Assembly: GCA_017624645.1 (NCBI GenBank)
Contig: JAGAMQ010000089.1
Coordinates: 1 to 5,102 of the forward strand
Length of the DNA stretch: 5,102 nucleotides
Direction of reading: 5' to 3'
Source of the DNA: Oscillospiraceae bacterium
Lineage (GTDB): Bacteria > Bacillota > Clostridia > Oscillospirales > Oscillospiraceae
Shown here: positions 1-5,040 of the stretch, piece after piece
How positions within the stretch are numbered: position 1 is the stretch's first letter
Layout of the letters: every line of letters starts with the position of its first letter
The notes under the pieces: generated by a model
Told to the model about the DNA's origin: nothing
Database searches by the model: none
Seen by the model: the letters and a program-made list of their open reading frames with translations, nothing else
Position numbers and translations under genes: made by a program

Positions 1-2
1 CA

Positions 3-77
3 ATGCAGGAGGTTCGAAATTTCATGTACACCGTGAAAGCAGAGGATTATCTGGAAGGAGGAAAAATGGTTGCATGA
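3..77 (+). CDS. C-terminal tail of an upstream gene, or a 17-24 residue mini-ORF
   Basis: This frame is open from the window edge to TGA at 75-77 and reads as an ordinary polar peptide ending in YLEGGKMVA. It may be the end of a longer upstream gene. It could also start at ATG 3 or at ATG 24; the latter has AGGAGG at 7-12 upstream, with a rather long 11 nt spacing. Its last codons overlap the TTG start of the methyltransferase at 70 by 8 bases, an arrangement typical of translational coupling in an operon. I do not recognise the protein. A second frame is also open here (2-82, ending at TAG), so the coding frame is not certain; I prefer this one because its composition is more protein-like and because of the coupling. 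Confidence 0.35.
   Translation: MQEVRNFMYTVKAEDYLEGGKMVA
55..61 (+). promoter_or_regulatory. Shine-Dalgarno that selects the TTG start of the methyltransferase
   Basis: AAGGAGG lies 8 nt upstream of TTG at 70, which is ideal spacing. The nearby ATG at 66 is only 4 nt away and would give just three codons before TGA at 75. The in-frame stop TGA at 34-36 rules out a start further upstream than about 37, and the only other good in-frame candidate is ATG 109, directly before motif I. TTG 70 is therefore the best start. Confidence 0.7.
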
Positions 78-816
78 TGTAGAACTGTTTGACCGACCGG
101 AAATCACCATGGGCAGTCTCTTTGACGGCATTGGTGGATTTCCGTTGGCCGCAGTACACTGTGGAGTGGTTCCTGTATGGGCAAGTGAAATTGAAGACTT
201 TCCCATAGAGGTCACGAAACTCCGATTCCCCGACATGATTCATGTTGGAGATATAACAAAACTAAAGGGCGCGAAGCTGCCACCGGTGGATATCATCTGT
301 GGCGGCTCCCCGTGCCAGGACCTTTCTGTAGCTGGAGCGAGAGCCGGACTGTCCGGAGCTCGCTCCGGTTTGTTTATGGAACAAATTCGCATAGTGAAGG
401 AGATGAGAAATGCTGAAATTTCAAGAGGACGGACAGGTTTGTCTGTTCGACCTAGATTCATGTGTTGGGAAAATGTCCCCGGCGCGTTCTCAAGCGGGTA
501 CCCCAAAGGTGAGGACTTCCGGATCGTCCTCGAAGAAATCGTCCGAATTAAGTTCCGTTCCGTTCGCGTCCCTAGACCTTACACCGGGCGCTGGGAACCT
601 GCTGGACGAATTCTATTGGGAGATTCTTTCTCCCTGGCGTGGCGGTGCCTCGATACTCAATACTGGCCTCGCACCCCGCAAAGAAGAAAACGTATATTCC
701 TTGTCGCAGATTTTGGAGGAGGAGCCGCACCCCAAATACTATTTGACCAGGAAGGCTTGCCTGGGTATACTCCGCCGCAGTGCGGAACGTGGGAAGGAAC
801 TGCCTCCGCAGCTTAA
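70..816 (+). CDS. C5-cytosine DNA methyltransferase, catalytic chain (motifs I-VIII only)
   Basis: This 248-residue chain is the SAM-binding and catalytic half of a C5-cytosine DNA methyltransferase, which transfers methyl from S-adenosylmethionine to carbon 5 of cytosine in a specific DNA sequence. Visible motifs in order: I at residues 16-26 (SLFDGIGGFPL), II at Glu40, III near GDITK 60-64, IV at 77-86 with GGSPCQDLS and nucleophile Cys82, V around 93-102, VI ENV at 134-136 with catalytic Glu134, and VIII QRRKRIF at 204-210. The target-recognition region and motifs IX-X, normally on the same polypeptide, are absent: the frame stops at TAA 814-816. They are supplied by the gene starting at 410 in another frame. 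All catalytic residues are intact, so simple decay is not the best reading. The closest described arrangement is the two-subunit methylase M.AquI. No restriction enzyme is adjacent, so it looks like an orphan phage-type methylase. Target sequence is unknown. Confidence 0.9.
   Translation: MHDVELFDRPEITMGSLFDGIGGFPLAAVHCGVVPVWASEIEDFPIEVTKLRFPDMIHVGDITKLKGAKLPPVDIICGGSPCQDLSVAGARAGLSGARSGLFMEQIRIVKEMRNAEISRGRTGLSVRPRFMCWENVPGAFSSGYPKGEDFRIVLEEIVRIKFRSVRVPRPYTGRWEPAGRILLGDSFSLAWRCLDTQYWPRTPQRRKRIFLVADFGGGAAPQILFDQEGLPGYTPPQCGTWEGTASAA
397..402 (+). promoter_or_regulatory. Internal Shine-Dalgarno inside the methyltransferase gene
   Basis: AAGGAG sits 7 nt before ATG 410, inside the coding region of the catalytic chain (codons for VKEM, residues 109-112). 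The downstream frame has a stop (TGA 404-406) two codons before ATG 410, so the second protein must begin at or after 410. Good sequence, good spacing and a forced start together argue for real internal translation initiation rather than a chance open frame. Confidence 0.75.
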
Positions 817-2146
817 AGAAGCACTGGAAGCGCAGGCAGGTGTGAAGCACATAGACAGAAAATCGCCGCTGGTGGGCGTGTGTCAAAGGAATGATCAAGG
901 CGGGAAAGGAATCGGCAAACCGGAAAAAGGCCCGCTGTCCGAGGCAGGAAGCCTGTCCGGGGCGTTGTTGGGATCCGATGATCAGCAAGAAAGAATGGTC
1001 GGGTATGACCCACATAACGGTGATATTTCCGGCGATGTTTCTCCTACATTAGGCGTCAATTGCGGGATGTCCACCGGCAGAAACGGTGTTCTGAAACTGC
1101 TGGCTTTTACCCAGAATCAGCGGGATGAGGTACGGGATCTGCAAGATGTTGCAGGTGCGCTATGCACCAGCCCAGGGACGAAACAGCAGACCTATGTGGC
1201 AGGTGTTGTCAGTAAAGGTGATGGAACATGCTTCCTGACAGAAGATACCCATACATCCCTTACAGGTGGTGGCGGACAGGCAGGACAAGGATACCCCTGT
1301 GTCCTGACCTATGATCCACCAGAGCTGCAGGACAGCAGTAGTGTGATCTGCCTGAATGACCAGGGTGGTCAATTCATGAATATATCAGAAGGTGTGACAG
1401 GAACACTCCGATCCCAAATGGCAGGCCACCCGCCATTGGTGCTGGAGTCCAACCAGGACCATGCGACAGTCAGAGATGACGGTATCTGCACAACACTCCC
1501 GGCAGCAATGGGAATGGGTGGTGGGTATGTTCCGATGGTTTATGAGAACCACGGAATCGATTCCAGGTACACCGGCCCCTATGATGTCTCACCGACCATA
1601 TCCGCCAGGGCGGGTACTGGAGGAAATAACCTTCCATTAGTGGAGCAGGAAACATTCTGCATCGTTGGAAATGTCATAGACAGACAGCCTGAGAACGGTG
1701 GTAACGGATGTGGGTATCAGAAAGACTTGGCATATACCCTGACCGGGATGGACAGGCATGCGGTCTATAGCAGACAGCGTACTGATGTTTTCAAACAGAA
1801 TGATGTGGTCAGTACGGAAAGTGCCAGACAGCATAAAGATGCTACAGATCTGATCGTACAGCCTTATCAGCAGACAGTAGGAACCATAGGCTACAGCGAC
1901 CACCATGGGATCAACAATCAATATGTCGGAGAAGACAAGTGCGTGGTTGAAGGCCCGAATCTGATCCGCCGTCTGACTCCATTGGAATGTGAACGGCTGC
2001 AAGGTTTTCCTGATTACTGGACGGATATACCCGGCGCATCAGACTCTGCAAGGTATAAAGCCCTTGGAAATAGCGTTGCGATTCCATGTGTGGACTTTGT
2101 TATGAATGGCATGGCAGTTGTATTGCGCCAACAGAAAGCAGCCTAA
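410..2146 (+). CDS. Second methyltransferase chain: overlapping N-terminal module, repeat region, motifs IX-X
   Basis: The 578-residue product starts inside the catalytic-chain gene in the +1 frame and shares 407 bases with it. Residues 1-95 are Ser/Pro/Lys-rich with an LFDLDS motif at 12-17. Residues 97-142 form a compact module (LSQILEEEPHPKYYLTRKAC, then GILRR, then ERGKELPPQLKEALEAQ) that I recall from proteins beside phage cytosine methylases. Residues about 196-453 hold seven degenerate units of about 31-38 residues. Residues 458-483 (TDVFKQNDVVSTESARQHKD and following) lead to motif IX at 521-534 (RLTPLECERLQGFP) and motif X around 551-556 (ALGNSV, then AIPCVDF). Motif X packs beside the SAM site and motif IX supports the target-recognition domain in C5 methylases, so this chain should complete the enzyme and probably sets DNA specificity. 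The function of the N-terminal module is unknown. Alternative: a once-single methylase disrupted by a frameshift, but the internal ribosome binding site and coherent N-terminal module argue against that. Confidence 0.82.
   Translation: MLKFQEDGQVCLFDLDSCVGKMSPARSQAGTPKVRTSGSSSKKSSELSSVPFASLDLTPGAGNLLDEFYWEILSPWRGGASILNTGLAPRKEENVYSLSQILEEEPHPKYYLTRKACLGILRRSAERGKELPPQLKEALEAQAGVKHIDRKSPLVGVCQRNDQGGKGIGKPEKGPLSEAGSLSGALLGSDDQQERMVGYDPHNGDISGDVSPTLGVNCGMSTGRNGVLKLLAFTQNQRDEVRDLQDVAGALCTSPGTKQQTYVAGVVSKGDGTCFLTEDTHTSLTGGGGQAGQGYPCVLTYDPPELQDSSSVICLNDQGGQFMNISEGVTGTLRSQMAGHPPLVLESNQDHATVRDDGICTTLPAAMGMGGGYVPMVYENHGIDSRYTGPYDVSPTISARAGTGGNNLPLVEQETFCIVGNVIDRQPENGGNGCGYQKDLAYTLTGMDRHAVYSRQRTDVFKQNDVVSTESARQHKDATDLIVQPYQQTVGTIGYSDHHGINNQYVGEDKCVVEGPNLIRRLTPLECERLQGFPDYWTDIPGASDSARYKALGNSVAIPCVDFVMNGMAVVLRQQKAA
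995..1768 (+). repeat. Degenerate protein-level repeats in the methyltransferase second chain
   Basis: Residues about 196-453 of the 578-residue chain contain about seven related units of 31-38 residues. Most follow the pattern of an Asp/Asn/Gly-rich start, then a threonine-leucine pair after a short polar stretch (SPTLG, VTGTLRS, CTTLPAA, SPTISAR, AYTLTGM), a glycine-rich turn, and a hydrophobic end (HPPLVL, YVPMVY, NLPLVE). The best units end near residues 345, 377 and 411. Similarity is visible in protein but not as obvious DNA identity, so the duplications are old or under diversifying pressure. The units sit between the motif VIII chain and motif IX, where C5 methylases carry the target-recognition domain. 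Confidence 0.6.
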
Positions 2147-2261
2147 ATAGGATGTTATTCGCATGTTCGACTGTCAATCTTTGGTGGTTTTGCCACCGAT
2201 ATTTCATTGGATATTCGAAAAGCTTTGTGGTATGTGTTTGTAATGAAAGGAGGCGAGCCAT
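2147..2261 (+). promoter_or_regulatory. Spacer before the recombinase genes, with a small hairpin
   Basis: This 115-base gap separates the methylase pair from the recombinases and is the obvious place for the recombinase control region. GGTGG at 2183-2187 pairs with CCACC at 2193-2197; a T-G wobble extends it inward and T2181-A2199 outward, leaving a TTT loop. It lacks a T-run, so it is a weak terminator candidate at best and could be an operator. GATATT occurs twice, 12 bases apart (2198-2203 and 2210-2215), and AAAGCTTT at 2219-2226 is a palindrome. TTGCCA (2190-2195) with TATTCG (2212-2217) is a poor promoter candidate with 16 nt spacing. I cannot call a promoter with confidence. Confidence 0.35.
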
Positions 2262-3413
2262 ATGGCAAATCGCAGACCGTCCGGTGACGGACTGGTAAGA
2301 AAACGCAAAGACGGTCGTTGGGAAGGTCGCATAATGGTAGGCCGTGATCAGGAGGGAAAGCCCATCTACAGATCGGTAGTGGACAAGTCCCAGAAAGAGA
2401 TGCTGGAAAAGCTGCACGGATTGATCGAAGCATATCGTGAAGTGGAACTAACCGACCGAAAGAACTACACGCTGGGTGAATGGCTTGATAAGTGGCTGAA
2501 TGAAATCATGGCTATGCACCTGAGGCCATCGACAATGAACAGTTATCGGAATATCATTAACAACCGGATCAAGCCATACCTTGGGGATGTGCCGCTTCAC
2601 AAGGTGACCCGACCCGATGTCCAGCGGATGTATGTTAAGATCAAGAAATCCGGCAGAATAGAAGAACATGCAATCCATGGTGATGAACTGTCAGACAGTG
2701 CAGTGAGAAGCACCCACATGCTACTCCATCAGGCAATGGACTACGCAGTTCGGGAAAGGCTGATTCTGGAGAATCCCACCAATGGAACCAAGATCCCGAA
2801 AGTTAACTATGCTCCTATGAAAGTGCTGGATGACGCGCAGTTGGATGCATTCATGGAGGTAATCAAGCAAGACCCCATTTGGTACGACTTCTTCTACACG
2901 GAGCTCACAACTGGCCTGCGCCGCGGTGAAATGTGCGGCCTGATGTGGCAGGACTTCAATCCCAAAAACGGCACCCTGCAAGTGAAACGTCAGATTGTTA
3001 GAATTAGTGGCGAGGGCATATCTGTGAATGAGCCAAAGACCAAAACAGGTACACGATTAATCTACCTGCCGCCCAGTACGGTAGAACTACTGAAGGAGCG
3101 AAAGAAGCATTCCTACAGCCGATGGATATTCCCGAATCCTTACTCCCCAGAAGCACCCATGGGACCGGAGATGCCCTACAATCGGCTGAAAACACTCCTG
3201 CGTTATGCCGGGGTACCCCCGGTTCGCTTCCACGATCTGCGGCATACATTCGCAACCCATGCGCTGGCAAACGGTGTGGATCCCAAGACACTCTCCAGTA
3301 TTCTGGGACACACCAATGCCTCCTTCACGCTGGACACCTACACCCATGTAACAATGGATATGCAGAAGAAGGCCTCTGGCGTGGTGGAAAACTTCCTGAT
3401 GGACATCATGTGA
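2262..3413 (+). CDS. Tyrosine recombinase (phage/ICE-type integrase), first of a tandem pair
   Basis: The 383-residue protein catalyses site-specific DNA strand exchange through a 3'-phosphotyrosyl intermediate. Residues 8-60 form an AP2-like arm-binding domain (GLVRKRKDGRWEGR then GxEGK-type turn), residues about 68-175 the SAM-like core-binding domain, and residues about 185-378 the catalytic domain. Catalytic residues visible: Arg220 in TGLRRGE, Lys261 in PKTKTGTR, His324 and Arg327 in HDLRHTFATH, His350 in LGH, and Tyr360 in DTYTH. The set is complete and the length normal for Tn916/phage-type integrases. Start ATG 2262 has AAAGGAGG (2246-2253) at 8 nt. It is followed after 12 bases by a second recombinase in the same frame. 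No excisionase-like small gene is seen beside it. Target site cannot be deduced from the sequence. Confidence 0.93.
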   Translation: MANRRPSGDGLVRKRKDGRWEGRIMVGRDQEGKPIYRSVVDKSQKEMLEKLHGLIEAYREVELTDRKNYTLGEWLDKWLNEIMAMHLRPSTMNSYRNIINNRIKPYLGDVPLHKVTRPDVQRMYVKIKKSGRIEEHAIHGDELSDSAVRSTHMLLHQAMDYAVRERLILENPTNGTKIPKVNYAPMKVLDDAQLDAFMEVIKQDPIWYDFFYTELTTGLRRGEMCGLMWQDFNPKNGTLQVKRQIVRISGEGISVNEPKTKTGTRLIYLPPSTVELLKERKKHSYSRWIFPNPYSPEAPMGPEMPYNRLKTLLRYAGVPPVRFHDLRHTFATHALANGVDPKTLSSILGHTNASFTLDTYTHVTMDMQKKASGVVENFLMDIM

Positions 3414-3418
3414 GGAGG
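3413..3418 (+). promoter_or_regulatory. Shine-Dalgarno overlapping the first recombinase stop codon
   Basis: AGGAGG begins on the last base of the TGA stop (3411-3413) and ends 7 nt before TTG 3426. This supports the TTG start of the second recombinase and suggests that ribosomes finishing the first gene re-initiate on the second. No in-frame ATG is available between the stop and the first conserved residues, so TTG is the only reasonable start. Confidence 0.7.
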
Positions 3419-3425
3419 TGCGGAA

Positions 3426-4862
3426 TTGGGAAGACGGCAAAAAGGAACCGGCACGATCCGAAAGCGTGCCGATGGCAGATATGAAGGTCGAGTCATCATT
3501 GGGTACGATGATGAGGGTAATCAAAAGGTCAAAACCGTCACAGCTAAACTCCGCAAGGATGTTGTGGCAAAGATGGAGGCAGTCCGAAAGGAAAACATCA
3601 TTCCGCTAAAAGGACTGAAAAAGGATATGCCCTTTGGACAATGGATGGATTTTTGGTACCAATATTACACGAAGAATACGGTTCGGGAAACAACGCAAGC
3701 GACATACGAGGGAGAAATCTACAAACACATTATCCCGGAGGTGGGAAAGATCCCTCTCAATAAGCTCACGCAGGCTGATTTGCAAAAGTTCTACGCGGAT
3801 CAGCTAAAGAGCGGCAGAAGAATACGGCAGGAGATCCATGGAGCAGGATTATCCAATGCCATGGTGCGACACATTCATATGCTGTGCAAAAGCGCATTGG
3901 ATATCGCGGTGCAAGAGGGCTTCATCCGGGATAACCCGGCAGTTGGATGTAAACTCCCACCCAAAACAAAGGGCGAGATGAAGGTACTGACAACGGAGCA
4001 AGCGCAGCGGCTATTAATTCAGGCGAAGCAAGACGGATACTATGAGCTGTTCCTGCTGGAATTTGCAACCGGCCTGCGAATCGGTGAGCTGATCGCGTTG
4101 CAATGGGATGACCTGAATCCTAAGACTGGAGTCCTTAGCATCGATAAGCAGGTAGCCCTGGCAAATAATAAGATGATCATGAGCAAACCCAAAACCAAGC
4201 AATCCATTCGTAAAATCGTATTGCCCAGACCAGTGGTGGACGCCCTGCTGGAGTATAAAAACCGTGTAGACTCTGTGTGGATGTTTCCCTCACCGCTCAG
4301 TAATGAACGTCCGTGGAATGCGTCGGGGTTGCGCGGCCGACTGGATCTGGAACTGGAGAGAGCGCAATGCCCCAAAGTGAGATTTCATGATCTCCGGCAT
4401 ACCTATGCCACAATGTCCTTGGAGCACGGCATGGATGTAAAGACACTCTCAGCAACTCTCGGACATGTGTCAGCGGCAACGACTTTGGATATATACTCCC
4501 ATGTTACATCTACGATGCAGAAGCAGGCAGCAGTAAACATCGAGAAAGCCATAGGTAAAACCGATGTGGAGTATACCCCTGAAGAACCGAAGCCAGTGCC
4601 GAAGACGGATTTCCAACCGTATAAGCTGCGCTACCGCAAAAGTGGTACCGGCATGGTGCGCCAGATCGGTGACAGCTTGTGGGAAGGCCGATACTCGCCC
4701 AGGGACGCTCACGGCAAAAGAATATCCAAAAACATCTATGCAAAGACGGAACAGGAATGTGAGGATAAGCTCAAGGTTCTGATCGAAGAAATGAAAGCTG
4801 AAATCAAAGCGGAAAAAGCATTGCTTAAAGCCCAGGAAAGCGGCATTACGATCTCGATGTGA
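3426..4862 (+). CDS. Tyrosine recombinase with an extra C-terminal arm-binding-like domain, second of the pair
   Basis: The 478-residue integrase is a paralogue of its upstream neighbour with a complete catalytic set: Arg218 in TGLRIGE, Lys258 in PKTKQS, His321 and Arg324 in HDLRHTYATM, His347 in LGH, and Tyr357 in DIYSH. An AP2-like arm-binding domain occupies residues 7-56, the core-binding domain about 67-175, and the catalytic domain about 185-370. It is about 95 residues longer than its neighbour: after a proline- and charge-rich linker (about 378-398), residues 407-456 repeat the N-terminal domain with key positions exactly 400 apart (G7/G407, G9/G409, R12/R412, D16/D416, E20/E420, G21/G421, R22/R422). 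The last part (about 440-470) is Lys/Glu/Ala-rich and probably helical. The TTG start has AGGAGG at 7 nt. The extra domain could contact a second set of arm sites, but that is inference. A hairpin terminator follows directly. Confidence 0.93.
   Translation: MGRRQKGTGTIRKRADGRYEGRVIIGYDDEGNQKVKTVTAKLRKDVVAKMEAVRKENIIPLKGLKKDMPFGQWMDFWYQYYTKNTVRETTQATYEGEIYKHIIPEVGKIPLNKLTQADLQKFYADQLKSGRRIRQEIHGAGLSNAMVRHIHMLCKSALDIAVQEGFIRDNPAVGCKLPPKTKGEMKVLTTEQAQRLLIQAKQDGYYELFLLEFATGLRIGELIALQWDDLNPKTGVLSIDKQVALANNKMIMSKPKTKQSIRKIVLPRPVVDALLEYKNRVDSVWMFPSPLSNERPWNASGLRGRLDLELERAQCPKVRFHDLRHTYATMSLEHGMDVKTLSATLGHVSAATTLDIYSHVTSTMQKQAAVNIEKAIGKTDVEYTPEEPKPVPKTDFQPYKLRYRKSGTGMVRQIGDSLWEGRYSPRDAHGKRISKNIYAKTEQECEDKLKVLIEEMKAEIKAEKALLKAQESGITISM
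4626..4805 (+). repeat. Duplicated arm-binding-like domain at the C-terminus of the second recombinase
   Basis: This stretch encodes residues 401-460. It has GTGMVRQIGDSLWEGRYS followed by a GKR turn, a serine-lysine strand, AKTEQECEDKL and a helix. It matches the N-terminal domains of both recombinases: GTGTIRKRADGRYEGR at residues 7-22 of the same protein and GDGLVRKRKDGRWEGR at 8-23 of the neighbour. The alignment is my own reading by eye. Confidence 0.75.
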
Positions 4863-4871
4863 AAAAAGAAT

Positions 4872-4900
4872 AAGGCAGCAGTCGTAGTGGCTGCTGCCTT
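4872..4900 (+). terminator. Probable transcription terminator after the recombinase pair
   Basis: AAGGCAGCAG (4872-4881) pairs perfectly over 10 bp with CTGCTGCCTT (4891-4900) across a 9-base loop, starting 9 bases after the stop codon of the second recombinase. An A-rich stretch (4862-4869) precedes it. The downstream T content is poor (GATTCC), so termination on the + strand may be inefficient. On the opposite strand the A-rich stretch reads as T-rich, so it could also terminate a convergent minus-strand transcript. Confidence 0.7.
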
Positions 4901-4906
4901 GATTCC

Positions 4907-4939
4907 GTGTTTCAAGAGCCGCACGGCAGCTCTAAACAC
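4907..4939. repeat. Imperfect inverted repeat just past the terminator
   Basis: GTGTTT (4907-4912) pairs with AAACAC (4934-4939), and AGAGC (4915-4919) pairs with GCTCT (4929-4933), with a 2-base bulge (CA) on the left arm and a 9-base loop. It could be a second terminator stem or a recombinase or accessory-protein binding site near the element end. No T-run follows. Confidence 0.4.
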
Positions 4940-5040
4940 AAAAGAAAGTGTGTGTACAGGACGGAATAACCCGGTTGCCTGTCTCTAATATATAAGACTA
5001 TTAAATGGGTAAAAGTGCAACACAAAATCAGAATATTTTT
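4940..5040. other. AT-rich non-coding stretch at the recombinase-proximal end
   Basis: No gene is seen here. A short stem is possible between ACAGG (4956-4960) and CCTGT (4978-4982), with AACC/GGTT inside (4968-4971 and 4973-4976). The sequence then becomes AT-rich (about 4985-5043), including TATATAA and a run of seven T. In integrative elements, attachment cores and recombinase arm sites usually lie in such a spacer between the integrase gene and the element boundary. I see no diagnostic repeat that fixes the boundary. Confidence 0.3.

Noticed and set aside
70..816. Methyltransferase as a decayed pseudogene truncated by a frameshift.
   Set aside because: All catalytic motifs I-VIII are intact, and the remaining motifs are on a second frame with its own ribosome binding site and forced start. 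A simple one-base indel would not create 135 open codons with a coherent module upstream of the break.
780..825. Programmed +1 frameshift near TAA 814-816 joining the two methyltransferase chains, as at the bacterial RF2 gene.
   Set aside because: The required shift is +1, but the context GCT TAA A does not match the known CTT TGA signal and no stimulatory upstream Shine-Dalgarno is evident. Independent initiation at 410 explains the second chain more simply. Not excluded.
572..1015. A 147-codon open frame on the minus strand.
   Set aside because: It runs antisense to the methylase genes with no ribosome binding site or recognisable motif, and its cysteine/phenylalanine-rich content looks like a shadow of the sense codons.
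995..1768. CRISPR array or DNA-level tandem repeat.
   Set aside because: The periodicity is visible only in the translated protein, unit lengths vary, and there are no identical DNA repeats with unique spacers.
2181..2199. Rho-independent terminator for the methylase pair.
   Set aside because: The stem is short, includes wobble pairs, and is not followed by a T-run, so I list it only as a hairpin in the spacer.
3122..3484. A 120-codon plus-strand open frame overlapping the end of the first recombinase and the start of the second.
   Set aside because: Composition is unlike a natural protein, it has no good ribosome binding site, and both overlapping recombinase frames carry conserved motifs. 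It is unlike the 410-2146 case, which ends in a known motif set.
3087..3524. A 145-codon minus-strand open frame across the recombinase junction.
   Set aside because: It lies opposite clear catalytic recombinase codons and has no family features; it is a shadow frame.
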